Source of the DNA: JANWJE01 sp044326545
Lineage (GTDB): Bacteria > Chlamydiota > Chlamydiia > Chlamydiales > Parachlamydiaceae
Direction: 5' to 3'
Length of the DNA stretch: 64,000 nucleotides
Assembly: GCA_044326545.1 (NCBI GenBank)
Contig: JBIRBM010000007.1
Location: 1 to 64,000 of the forward strand
This document shows, one piece after another, positions 1-8,585 of this stretch. Within the stretch, counting starts at the first letter, position 1, and every line of letters begins with the position of its first letter. The notes under the pieces were generated by a model. The model worked only from the letters and a program-made list of their open reading frames with translations. It had not been told where the DNA came from and searched no databases. Position numbers and translations under genes: made by a program.

Positions 1-66
1 GGCTGTTGCATGTTGATTTTGGCAAATCAGATAATCTGTATAGATATCAAGAATGTCTTGAGGCAT
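1..66 (-). CDS. transposase, N-terminal fragment (partial, cut by window edge)
   Basis: A minus-strand reading frame opens with ATG at 66 and runs off the left edge without a stop. Its 22 residues begin MPQDILDIYTDYLICQNQ. From memory this resembles the start of DDE transposases common in parachlamydial genomes (ILDIYTDYLI followed by ATATGLS-type sequence). Support also comes from position: about 60 bp upstream of the ATG lies a sequence (124-139) matching the terminal repeat of the MITE family found elsewhere in the window. Only the start is visible, so the family assignment is tentative. Confidence 0.5.
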   Translation of the reverse strand, partial: MPQDILDIYTDYLICQNQHATA

Positions 67-139
67 ATTTTTTCCATTTTTTGAAAAAAATTTACCTCTT
101 TAGCTCACTCTTTTCAAGACCTGGTTGCGTAAGGTGAGT
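1..139 (-). mobile_element. right end of an insertion sequence (partial)
   Basis: The transposase start at 66 is followed outward by a non-coding stretch ending in TTGCGTAAGGTGAG (126-139). The same end sequence, in inverted orientation, closes the two MITE copies at 3394-3555 and 11870-12028 (TTTTGCG followed by TCAGGTGAG or TAAGGTGAG). I infer that this is the terminal inverted repeat of a full element whose body lies left of the window. The other end and the target duplication are not visible. Confidence 0.5.
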
Positions 140-586
140 TAAGAACTTATTTAATATTTTCAATCATATGATGTTAAATAGGTCTCTAAGAGACTGTTTC
201 CAGAGGGATGATCGGGATGTTTTGCTCCATTTATAAATGACATAAGCAAACAAATCATCCGATTTAACCTTTAGAAACACTCTCTAAGAGAGGTTGATTG
301 ACAAAAAGCAAGAGACACTGGTATAACCGTAAGGCCTCTAACAAGATCATCCTTCTAAATTTAAAAATTTATCAAGAAACCCTACTTTGTCTGGCTTTTG
401 CTAAGGATTGATAAATTTAGATAATGCTTTTAGCACAAAAAGAGGTTCATTTACAACGGGAAAGTATCCACCCAATTTCTTGTTGATGATAGTCGTTTAA
501 CATTCACTTCGTCCAAGAAAAGCGCGAATTTCACTCTTCTTTTAAGGTCTCAGTTTGTTGCTGATTCTCTCACTGAGGGCTGGATC
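140..586. other. intergenic stretch with degenerate repeats, no gene
   Basis: No convincing coding frame is seen. The stretch holds fragments of dispersed repeats: a sequence near 150-178 (TTTTCAATCATATGATGTTAA) that recurs in diverged form near 26636-26660, and CTCTAAGAGA palindromes near 183-192 and 281-290. It is the downstream region of the minus-strand gene ending at 587. Confidence 0.5.
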
Positions 587-1465
587 TCAATTTTTTTCAT
601 TCGAATGATTTTCTTTTAAAGTCTTGATTTCATTCGTTAATTGTTGATTCAGCTTCTCTAATTCATCTTTTTCGTTGTTTAATTTTAAAACAGATTGCTT
701 TATATCAGCGACTCTATCATGTAGTTCGTCATTCAATTTCTCCAATTGCCCTTTTTCACTTTCTAGCTTTGTCAGATATTGCTTGTTAGCAGTGAGCATC
801 ATCTCTTTCTGTTTTACCCGGCCTTGGCTATCTTCGAGGTCTCTCTGCATTTGGCTCACTTGTTTCATCAGCTGCTTGTTTTTATTTGAAAGGGTTTTGA
901 TTTCCTTTTCCTGTGAAGAGATGAGCTGCTCTTTTTCAATAATCGTTTTTTTTAGAGACTCTATTTCGACGAGATGCTCATCATCTTTTGGATCATCAAG
1001 CGGGCGATCGGCAGCCCCGTTTTTATCTTCAATCTGTTGAGTTGTTCGTCGAGGGAAGCGGTGTAACAGGATGCTTAATCCAATGACTGTGATTGATAAA
1101 GTGATAAGAGCACCTTTTTTTAACGGAAATTCGATGTAGTTTGAGATTCCAATGTTTAAACCAAAAACTGCTCCGCAGAATGCGCCATTTAAAAACAAAC
1201 GCTTCAAGTTTTTGACTCTTTGAGATAATCCTGTTGAGTGGTTGTTAGAAGAACGACAGTCGTCATCCGTCAATCTGCTGCTCAAGATGATCAAAGCGAG
1301 ATTAGAAACTGCAAATATGGTGAAAATTGCCCCATGATGTTGAGTGATTTGAGGAGTGGTGGTGGAGATCACTTTTGCTAAGTGTCCCATCATGTCTAAT
1401 CCTTTTTGAGTATAATAGCTCACAGAGTCTGAAACTGAAGCTGTTATTATTCTGACGTTATTCAT
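587..1465 (-). CDS. Inc-like membrane coiled-coil protein, paralogue 1
   Basis: This 292-residue protein has three hydrophobic segments near residues 45-64, 90-110 and 117-135. A Lys/Glu-rich heptad coiled coil follows from about 165 to the end. There is no classical cleavable signal peptide. It is clearly paralogous to the next gene at 1864-3045: FAVSNLA in the first segment and VFGLN(I/V)G in the second are shared, and both genes share the leader GAGATTTATCTAATGAATAA around the start codon, which fixes the start. A bilobed hydrophobic domain plus coiled coil is typical of chlamydial inclusion membrane proteins such as IncA. A role in the inclusion membrane through type III secretion is inferred, not shown. 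Two similar genes lie directly upstream on the same strand and a fourth at 29712. Confidence 0.75.
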   Translation of the reverse strand: MNNVRIITASVSDSVSYYTQKGLDMMGHLAKVISTTTPQITQHHGAIFTIFAVSNLALIILSSRLTDDDCRSSNNHSTGLSQRVKNLKRLFLNGAFCGAVFGLNIGISNYIEFPLKKGALITLSITVIGLSILLHRFPRRTTQQIEDKNGAADRPLDDPKDDEHLVEIESLKKTIIEKEQLISSQEKEIKTLSNKNKQLMKQVSQMQRDLEDSQGRVKQKEMMLTANKQYLTKLESEKGQLEKLNDELHDRVADIKQSVLKLNNEKDELEKLNQQLTNEIKTLKENHSNEKN

Positions 1466-1863
1466 TAGATAAATCTCTATGTGATTTAAAATTTATTTTT
1501 AAATTAGTTTTTCTATGGGTGTTTTTTATCTTCCATTTTTGTTAATACATTTTATTGTGTTTGGTGTTAAGTTGCAAGTTTAAGAACCTCTCTTCATCTT
1601 TTTAGGCCTTTCATGCATTCTAAAGACCTAAAAAAATATGATGAGAGGTGATGCTACCTGTCAGCTCTTGAAATGGTGGATTTTAAGCGGATTTATCCCT
1701 ACATTTTTCGCCGATCTGTCTAGAGATGGCCGACAAAGAAAGACGTTTAGTCGTAGAAAAACGTATCGAAATTGCATTTAAAAACCTGTCTTGAGATTTT
1801 TTTGCCTTTGGCCGAACCCAAAAGCAAAAAAAAGGTGAAGACAGGTTTTAAGTTTTTTTTCCT
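1466..1863. other. intergenic region with two imperfect hairpins
   Basis: No gene is seen. An imperfect inverted repeat spans about 1584-1650 (arms ACCTCTCTTCATC and GATGAGAGGT with T- and A-rich inner arms). The terminator of the upstream minus-strand gene lies at 1781-1849. The first 100 bases are AT-rich and may hold the promoter of the gene starting at 1465. Confidence 0.45.
1781..1849 (-). terminator. probable intrinsic terminator of the gene ending at 1864
   Basis: The outer arms AAAACCTGTCTT (1781-1792) and AAGACAGGTTTT (1838-1849) are perfectly complementary. The inner arms also pair (TTTTTTTGCCTTTGG with CCAAAAGCAAAAAAA). On the minus strand the stem is followed by TTTTTAAA, giving a modest U-tract just past the stop of the 1864-3045 gene. 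Confidence 0.6.
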
Positions 1864-3045
1864 TTATCTCTTATCTCTTTTTTTCTGATTTTTGTTTTGT
1901 GGAGTTTGAGTTGTTGTTGGCTGGCTTGAAATTAGATTTTCTACATCGTTCGATGTTGAAGGCTCAACATACTTTTTTTTCAATCCTTTGATTTCCTGTT
2001 TTTGCTGAGATATCGTACCGTTCAAACTCTTTATCTTTTCACTCATTTTTTGGATGTCTTTCTGATACGCATCAGAACACTCTTTTGAGGTGACGAGTTC
2101 TGTTTTGATTGTGTTGTTTTCTTTTTGAATTTCTTGTAGTCGTTCCTGAGCTATCGTTAATTGAGATTCAAGTTCTTGTTCATGAGCTTTTCTTGTGTTG
2201 TTTTCTTTTTGAATTTCTTGTAATCGTTCCTGAGCTATCGCTAATTCAGATTCAAGTTCTTGTTCACGAGCTTTTCTTGTGTTTATTTCTTCTTGAGCCT
2301 GATTAACATCATTTTCATGCAATGTTGCATTGGATAAATCAAGTGTTAATTGTGTTATTTTACCTTTGTTGGTTACATCTTGTTCTTGAAGTTGTGTAAT
2401 CAGCTGCTCTTTCTTCTCAATTTCTGTTTGAAGAGTTTCAATCAGAGAGGAGCTATCATCCACTTGTTTTTTTGTTAATAAAAGAATCGCTTTTAATTTT
2501 TCTATTTCGGTTTCTTTCTCATCCTTGCGATCGATTGTATCCTGACTCTTCTCATTCTCATCGACCTCTTCGGGCATTTCATCAAGCAAGAGGTCATCTT
2601 TGCTCACTGTGTTTTTTTCATCGATTGATGAGGCATTCCAGTTTAAGATAATACGGGCTGCAACAGCTGTGATAGAAATGGCTGTAAGAGCGAGTGTACT
2701 TAAAGGAAATCCAACAATTTTAGAGAAGCCGACATTTAAACCAAACACTGCCGCCGCGAAAATTCCATTTAACACAAGAGGTTTGATTGCTTTCTGTTCT
2801 TTAGATAACGGATCTGGATGATGTTCGATGTGTCTATCGCAATAATTTGTGAATTGACTGGATAAGATAAAAATCGCGAGATTTGAAACAGCGAATACTG
2901 TAACAGCTGCAGATTGATTTTTATGCATTTCAGAAGGAATGGTCCCGATCATTCTTGGTAATTGTTGGACGCTTTCAAAGCCTTTATTTAGGTAAAAACC
3001 GACAGATTGTGCGAACGGAGCGACTGCTGCTCTGATATTATTCAT
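1864..3045 (-). CDS. Inc-like membrane coiled-coil protein, paralogue 2
   Basis: This 393-residue protein has hydrophobic segments near residues 46-63, 90-110 and 115-134, then a long coiled coil to about residue 365 and a Gln/Thr-rich basic tail. The coiled coil contains two near-identical 28-residue units (DNA 2111-2278, period 84 bp) of the type AREQELESELAIAQERLQEI, equal to four heptads. I start at the ATG at 3045 rather than an in-frame ATG five codons upstream. The downstream site aligns with the start of the 587-1465 paralogue, and its GGAG Shine-Dalgarno lies inside the upstream ATGGAG. An inclusion-membrane role is inferred from architecture. The coding is in line with the neighbours at 587 and 3686. 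Confidence 0.75.
   Translation of the reverse strand: MNNIRAAVAPFAQSVGFYLNKGFESVQQLPRMIGTIPSEMHKNQSAAVTVFAVSNLAIFILSSQFTNYCDRHIEHHPDPLSKEQKAIKPLVLNGIFAAAVFGLNVGFSKIVGFPLSTLALTAISITAVAARIILNWNASSIDEKNTVSKDDLLLDEMPEEVDENEKSQDTIDRKDEKETEIEKLKAILLLTKKQVDDSSSLIETLQTEIEKKEQLITQLQEQDVTNKGKITQLTLDLSNATLHENDVNQAQEEINTRKAREQELESELAIAQERLQEIQKENNTRKAHEQELESQLTIAQERLQEIQKENNTIKTELVTSKECSDAYQKDIQKMSEKIKSLNGTISQQKQEIKGLKKKYVEPSTSNDVENLISSQPTTTQTPQNKNQKKRDKR
2111..2278 (-). repeat. 84-bp tandem repeat inside coiled-coil gene, two copies
   Basis: Two adjacent copies of 84 bp (starting at 2111 and 2195) are nearly identical, and a degenerate third begins at 2279. Each encodes 28 residues, exactly four heptads, so copy number change keeps both frame and coiled-coil phase. 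Confidence 0.75.
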
Positions 3046-3685
3046 TAGATAAATCTCCATATTGTTTAAGAGTTATTTTTAAAGTGAATTGTTTGAAATC
3101 AACTTGACTATTTTTTTTCTTTAAGAACTTTATTTGTTTTTTATTTAAAAGTCAAGTTTAAGCCTTTTGATCGTAAAGGTTTAAATGAATAATGTAAATC
3201 TTATTTTAATAACCTCTCTTCGAAACTCGCTTTTGTTGAGAAAATGGATGATGTTTGAGCAGATTGATTGGCAAATGTTGAGAGGGTATGTGAACATAGA
3301 GTCAAAAAAATTGACAATCAAGATGCTAAAAATGGCTATTTTATCAAATTAGTTTTGGGGATTGAAAGCCACAAGCAGGTTCCTATTTTTTAACTCACCT
3401 GACGCAAAATCTGATTAGGGCTATTTTGACCTATTCTAAGCATCTTTTAGAAAGACTGCCTCATCCAATAGCTTAAGGCTATTGACTGCGACACCCTTTC
3501 TAACATCTGCATAGGCGATATCAAAAATCCCTAACCAGATTTTGCGTCAGGTGAGTTTTTAATTGTCATCTGCTTGCGATTTTCGATCTGCGACTCTCAA
3601 ACGAAGGAGGGCGAGCAAACATCTGATTTTGAGTTTGCGCGCAAATACGATCTTCTATTGAACGAGGGGAGGGGCTTTAATCTGA
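3046..3685. other. long intergenic region carrying a MITE and a duplicated upstream block
   Basis: No gene is seen in these 640 bp. They hold a small hairpin at about 3161-3189 (TTTAAGCCTTT pairing with AAAGGTTTAAA), a block at about 3260-3352 that is similar to the block at 5088-5180 upstream of the next Inc-like gene, and the MITE at 3394-3555. Confidence 0.5.
3394..3555. mobile_element. MITE family A, copy 1 (162 bp)
   Basis: This is a palindromic non-coding element with terminal inverted repeats CTCACCTGACGCAAAATCTG, reading inward from both ends. The flanking direct repeats are TTTTTAA (3387-3393 and 3556-3562), a 7-bp target duplication. Copy 2 at 11870-12028 is about 90 percent similar along its length. 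It has no coding capacity. Confidence 0.8.
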
Positions 3686-4894
3686 CTACTCTTCACTTGA
3701 CGTTGTTGTAAAGAGTTTTGATAAAGACTTGCTGAATGAACCTCTTTGCTCTTTTTTATCTGTAGAATGGGGCGAGGGGCCCAACACCTTATGTTGGGTG
3801 GAATGTTCATTAGATTCTTGTCTCTCCGGTGTTTGTCCCTCATCTGTCGATACGGATCGTGAAGGAATTTTTTCCTCTTCACGACTCTTGCTCTGCATTA
3901 AAGATAATAAGCGTTCTGCTTCCTCTAACTGACTTTTCAAGCTGTGATTTTCTTCATTTAAATGATCTATCTGCTTGGCGTGCTCGTCTTGAAGCGTACT
4001 GATCTGCTCTAGCAAGGTGTTGACTTGATCAGAATTGGTCTGAGTGATCGTGAGTAACTCCTCTTTTTCGCTTTTGAAGTTTTTTTCATGATCTTGGAGT
4101 TCAGCTTTTAATTCTGAAATCACCTCCTCTAATTCACATTTTTTTTCTTCTAGAGCTTTAACATCGATCGTTGCTTCGTTTAGCTGATTTTTCAGATCCT
4201 GAATCGAAGTCTTGAATTGATCACTTGTGTTGTCTGATTGAATTTGCAATTGTTCAATCAAACCATCGGCATCTTTCTCACTCTCCTTCAACAGGGTGAT
4301 CTGCAATTTTGCTGTTTCCAAAGATTCAGTTAACTGTTTAATTGTTGCTTGATGACCTGCAATTTGAGTTTGAAGTGCATCATCATGATTCTCTTCTTTT
4401 TCTTTATTGCTCTTGATTGGAAGGTGATGTGCCTTGTTAAGCTCCACTATTTTTCTTTGAAGAGAGGCTTCGTGCCGTAAAACAAGGCGGGTAGCAAGTG
4501 CTCCTATTGTCACTGCAACCAAAAGAATATGGCTCATAGGTGATTGAAGAATACGCGATGCTGGATAGCTTAAAAGAGCGAATGAACAACCAAACGCAAT
4601 GTTTTCAGTCAAACAGGATTGAGCTGGCGTTTGTTTGGGATTTTTTAGTCCTAGATAGCGGTTAATATGAGGCGTGATCATGTGGGCAAAATAATGAGAT
4701 AGGGCCAAGAAGATGGGGCTAGAGAGACCAAAAATGAGCGCTGCAAGCGTTTGGTTTTTTGATATCACGTTCTGCGCATGTTGAATCGATTGAAATGCTC
4801 CTCTTCCTAATTCTGTAGATGTCAGTGTACGATTGCTAAATAAATGACCTAGCGAGTTCTCGAATGGATTTCCTAAATGATAAAAATGTGTCAT
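3686..4894 (-). CDS. Inc-like membrane coiled-coil protein, paralogue 3
   Basis: This 402-residue protein has hydrophobic segments near residues 50-71, 97-115 and 119-137, then a coiled coil from about 140 to 330 and a Ser-rich polar tail. It is more diverged than the two preceding paralogues but keeps the same segment spacing and the motif SPMSHILLVAVTIGALATRL, which aligns with the FPL-x4-L-x4-I-x5-R region of the others. The start is supported by AAGGAG nine bases upstream of the ATG. Its upstream DNA also resembles the region upstream of its neighbour, which suggests gene duplication together with regulatory DNA. Function is inferred only from architecture. Confidence 0.7.
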   Translation of the reverse strand: MTHFYHLGNPFENSLGHLFSNRTLTSTELGRGAFQSIQHAQNVISKNQTLAALIFGLSSPIFLALSHYFAHMITPHINRYLGLKNPKQTPAQSCLTENIAFGCSFALLSYPASRILQSPMSHILLVAVTIGALATRLVLRHEASLQRKIVELNKAHHLPIKSNKEKEENHDDALQTQIAGHQATIKQLTESLETAKLQITLLKESEKDADGLIEQLQIQSDNTSDQFKTSIQDLKNQLNEATIDVKALEEKKCELEEVISELKAELQDHEKNFKSEKEELLTITQTNSDQVNTLLEQISTLQDEHAKQIDHLNEENHSLKSQLEEAERLLSLMQSKSREEEKIPSRSVSTDEGQTPERQESNEHSTQHKVLGPSPHSTDKKEQRGSFSKSLSKLFTTTSSEE

Positions 4895-5361
4895 GAGTGT
4901 AGACTCCTTGAATGTTTATTGAGAGACAATATGATGCGATTTAATATTTTCATGATGTGGGATTATTGAAATGATGGTCGGTTTTATGTTAAAACATCTA
5001 CGATCCGGAAGTGCCATACTTCTTACGTCGTTCGATTAGATTCTTTGACATTTCCTTTGGCTGGAAAAATAGAGGGTTGTTGAGGGGATTGACTGGGAAA
5101 TGTTAAGAGCATCTCTCAATGAACAGTCAAAAAATTTTCCCATCACAACCCAAAAAAGGTTATTTTAGCACCCAAATCGAATATCGAAAGAAGCCTATTG
5201 CAGTAGAAATGAAAAATTGACATTTTTTCAAGAAAATTCTTCTCCGTCTAATTTTTTGTACTCACCTTAGAACCTGATCAAAGATTCTGAACAGGTTCTT
5301 ACAGAATTTTTCTAAACAGCCTTTTATACACTCTGAATTTTTCTATAATGCCGGGTGGATA
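4895..5361. other. intergenic region with solo MITE end and hairpin
   Basis: No gene is seen. Contents are the block 5088-5180 similar to 3260-3352, a solo CTCACCTTA at 5261-5269 matching the MITE-A terminus, and immediately after it a hairpin with arms AGAACCTG (5269-5276) and CAGGTTCT (5292-5299). Confidence 0.45.
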
Positions 5362-8300
5362 TTATTCGATATCGGCAGTGATAAACTCTTGCCGATAAAG
5401 CTGAAAAAATTGCTCGGTCAAAGAATAGTCTCCTGCGCAGTGATAATAAAGAGACAATTGGCGGTAGAGGGCTCTTTTTTCCCAGAGGAAGGCTTTTTCG
5501 CTCCATTGATGCTCCGTTAAATCGTCAAGCAGCTCGTGGCTTCCCAGTGTCCATGAGCGGGGATAAACAACATGCAAAAGTCCTGTAAAATGAATCATGG
5601 CCATCTCTTTATCTTCTGTTCCTTGGAGCCAGCATCCATAAAGAAAATGGAGGAGAGTGGATTCTTTACTGAGTAATTCAACAGGATAGGCATAAAAAAG
5701 ATTTCCCGCTTGGGTCCAGTTTTTATCAATCAATAAAGCCCATATCCGTCGAAGATTAAATTGCAAACGAGACTCAAAGCTTAATTCACAGTGTTCAAGA
5801 GCTTGCATGGCATTGTGAAGAAGAGAAGTTTGCCCTCGATCAATGGCTTGATCTAAAGCGTAGAGTAGAACCCTTTTTCTTGAAAAATCAAGTTTTGGAT
5901 AAGGTGTGGAAAAGAGTTGGAAAAAGATTTTGTCTAAGGGTTGATAATGACAGGCAATCATCAATTCAATCTCTTGCCAATTAATGTCCGGCAGTTGAGG
6001 AAAAGAGTGTTTAAGATGTTCAATTTTACTTTGAGCATATTTCCAAGCGCCCAGATGAATTAAGCAGGTGATCGCGTTAGTCAGTTCAACCGATCCAGAG
6101 GGGTCTTCGGGAGAGAATTCATCGATGATTTCTCCTAAAACGTAGGGCTTGGCAAGCCAAAAAGCTAAAGAAATGGCAAAACGCCTGATGGAGTGAGGAG
6201 AGGAAATTTTAGGCGATTGCTCTTCAAGAAAGGGGAGGGGTTCCCAATGTTTTTGCAAACTCGCAAATAAGCGGCGAGTGTGTGTATCGAGGCTAGAAGA
6301 GGGAAGATGGCGGACTGATAAAAGGATAAAGCGATAGGTTGCAATTCGCTGCAGACGAGAGACTTCATGCATCCGTGAGAGGATTTGCTCTTGAAGAATT
6401 GGAAGGAGAGGGTGGTTGGGGTAGCGACGATAAGCAATTTCAAAGCATTTAATCTCTTCTTCATTTTCATTTAAGGCTTGATAGACAAGTGCTTTTCCTA
6501 AATATTCTAGGGGCCCGCCGGGGGTTCCATGAAGCTTTTCAAACTCTTCGATGGCTTGATCAAGTAGAGAAAATTTATCACTTGCCCCTTTTGCTTGTTC
6601 AATGAAGGTTAGCCCTGAGCGAAAAATAGCTTCCCTTCCTTCTGCCCGATCAGGGAACGAATAAGCGATTCTGCGATACTCGCTTAAGGCTTTATCAAAA
6701 TCACGATGAGCCAAAAAGGCATCTGGAACAGCTAAGCAATTGATCGTAAGGTTTAAGCTTCCGACATAAACTTGGAGAAGATCAAGGTTGAAATTGGAGT
6801 CCCGAGATAAAATGCCAATGTGTGTTCCAATAAGGGGTAAGTGAGCAATATAGGAAAATTGTAGCACATCATCGAGATAGAGGTGGATTGTTTTGTCTAT
6901 TTTTTCTACCCGGATCCGTGTCCACAGATTTCTTTTTAAAAAAATATCAGGAGCTTGCATCACCTCAACATTTGAACGTGAAAGTTTTGTTGACCGGTGC
7001 TCATCAGAGCTTAGCCAAAGACAATATCCATCGGTGATACTTTTTCGTTCGCTCGCTTCGGGCACGCTGAGCAATATGCCGATTCCATTCGATGATTCAT
7101 TTAAACAGATAGAGGTTTCAATTCGAGTGTTTCCATTGAAAGATTGCTTCGAAATCATTAGGTTCACCCATTCTGTTTGGTCTGCAGAGCGGGTAATGGC
7201 TGAATGCTCAGCGATTAACACATGTTCTTGAAATTCCCAGTCTCCTTTTTCTTTAACGTCCAACTGAGCGATATGAAACCATTCTGAGCGTCCTTCAAGA
7301 TAATTTTCAAGGTCGTAGATCAGCTGATCAACCGATTCGTAACGCTCTTGAGGATTGAAGTTTAAACATTTTTTTGTGACACGGGCAAGCATGTTGGGCA
7401 CATCTCGATAAGGGGCGGCGATGACAGGATCTATCCATTCTTCTTTTCCAACATTTTTTCGAAATTCTTTTAAAGTGCCTCGTTTAAAGGGCGCTTTCAG
7501 TGTCAATAATTGATAGAGAATCACCCCTAACGAATAAATATCGGTTTGAATCGTTGCCGGTTGTCCGAATGCTCTTTCCGGAGCCATGTAAGCGACTGTT
7601 CCAACAACTTTTCCAAGACGTGTAATTGAGGCATGCTGCGGCTCTGCAATATGGGGTTCAAAAGAGAGTTCGTCTTCATCGGAAGAAAAAGGGGAAATCA
7701 ATTTTGCAAGGCCCCAATCTAAAATCATCACTTCACCATATTTTCCGATGATCACATTCTCTGGTTTTAAATCGCGATGCAACACACATTTAGCATGTGC
7801 ATAGGCAACTGCTTGGCAGATTGTCATAAAAATACGCATTAGGGCGGGAATGGAGCCTCCAAGATGATCGAGTTTTTCTCCTTTCATCTCCTGTTGGCGT
7901 GTTTTACGGATAATTTGTTTTAGAGTGTCACCTTCAACAAAAGGCATTGTATAGTATGCTGAGAGTTGAGCAGACTCGATTGAGTAGATGGGGATAATTG
8001 CCGGGTGGGTCAGCTGGCATGTGATGTGGGCTTCTTTTAAAAAACGATGTCTAATTTGGGGATGATCAAGCAAATCTGATCGGATTCTTTTTAGGGCCAG
8101 CCGCCGCCCGCATGAGGTGTCGCAAGCTAAGAACACTTCGCCCATCCCCCCTTTTCCTATGCTTTCAAGTAATTGATAGCGATTGGAAAGTAAATCAGCT
8201 GAGAGGGGGACAGGAAATGTAGAGGAAGCTGAGGGAGAAAGAGAGAGAATGGATTCACCGCAAAAAGGACAAAAACGAGCAGGGGTGTTTGCGGTTAACT

Positions 8301-8406
8301 CGAAGGACTGTTTGCATTGAGGGCATAGAGCAGGCGATGGGGGAATGTGTTCTGTCGACATGAGGTTTGTTTTTAGCATCCGTTTAGAAGGGATATGATG
8401 GATCAT
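5362..8406 (-). CDS. pknD: PknD-like serine/threonine protein kinase with zinc ribbon and TPR tail
   Basis: This 1014-residue protein opens with a zinc-ribbon pattern (C28-x2-C31 and C46-x2-C49). A Hanks-type kinase domain spans about 77-360: glycine loop GKGGMGEV (84-91), Lys106 in ALKRI, HRDLKPEN with catalytic Asp212, and the Mg-binding motif as DWG (230-232) instead of DFG, then an APE motif. Residues about 380-560 look like a beta-sandwich of concanavalin/LamG type (LWTRIRVEKIDKTIHLYLDD), and the rest is helical with TPR-like repeats. Kinase plus TPR tail matches chlamydial PknD. The zinc ribbon before the kinase was not expected. No transmembrane segment is evident. The start is uncertain because ATG codons at residues 1, 10 and 16 all lack a good Shine-Dalgarno; the last still keeps the zinc ribbon. 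Substrates are unknown. Confidence 0.85.
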   Translation of the reverse strand: MIHHIPSKRMLKTNLMSTEHIPPSPALCPQCKQSFELTANTPARFCPFCGESILSLSPSASSTFPVPLSADLLSNRYQLLESIGKGGMGEVFLACDTSCGRRLALKRIRSDLLDHPQIRHRFLKEAHITCQLTHPAIIPIYSIESAQLSAYYTMPFVEGDTLKQIIRKTRQQEMKGEKLDHLGGSIPALMRIFMTICQAVAYAHAKCVLHRDLKPENVIIGKYGEVMILDWGLAKLISPFSSDEDELSFEPHIAEPQHASITRLGKVVGTVAYMAPERAFGQPATIQTDIYSLGVILYQLLTLKAPFKRGTLKEFRKNVGKEEWIDPVIAAPYRDVPNMLARVTKKCLNFNPQERYESVDQLIYDLENYLEGRSEWFHIAQLDVKEKGDWEFQEHVLIAEHSAITRSADQTEWVNLMISKQSFNGNTRIETSICLNESSNGIGILLSVPEASERKSITDGYCLWLSSDEHRSTKLSRSNVEVMQAPDIFLKRNLWTRIRVEKIDKTIHLYLDDVLQFSYIAHLPLIGTHIGILSRDSNFNLDLLQVYVGSLNLTINCLAVPDAFLAHRDFDKALSEYRRIAYSFPDRAEGREAIFRSGLTFIEQAKGASDKFSLLDQAIEEFEKLHGTPGGPLEYLGKALVYQALNENEEEIKCFEIAYRRYPNHPLLPILQEQILSRMHEVSRLQRIATYRFILLSVRHLPSSSLDTHTRRLFASLQKHWEPLPFLEEQSPKISSPHSIRRFAISLAFWLAKPYVLGEIIDEFSPEDPSGSVELTNAITCLIHLGAWKYAQSKIEHLKHSFPQLPDINWQEIELMIACHYQPLDKIFFQLFSTPYPKLDFSRKRVLLYALDQAIDRGQTSLLHNAMQALEHCELSFESRLQFNLRRIWALLIDKNWTQAGNLFYAYPVELLSKESTLLHFLYGCWLQGTEDKEMAMIHFTGLLHVVYPRSWTLGSHELLDDLTEHQWSEKAFLWEKRALYRQLSLYYHCAGDYSLTEQFFQLYRQEFITADIE

Positions 8407-8585
8407 AATTGATAATAAATGATTCTCTTAGCAGTTTTGTCAACTTTTGGCAATCTTTAAAGAAAAAGGAAGTTTGGGAAAAGGAGCTGGATCACTCCTT
8501 TTGAATTCATGTAAGTTGAAATTGAAATAAGTTATGGAATGGGAAGATTTAAACCAACAAGAAAATAGCGGCAACAAGAACGATG

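Noticed and set aside
675..1040. Plus-strand reading frame of 121 codons opposite the first Inc-like gene
   Set aside because: It is the antisense of a coiled-coil coding region; Ser/Phe/Cys-rich composition and no ribosome site mark it as a shadow.
3394..3555. CRISPR-like or tRNA-like structure at the palindromic elements
   Set aside because: There are no regularly spaced direct repeats, no cas genes and no cloverleaf; the inverted ends and target duplications fit a MITE.
3655..3882. 75-codon minus-strand frame overlapping the end of the 3686-4894 gene
   Set aside because: It lies almost entirely inside the 3686-4894 coding region in another frame and has no family features.
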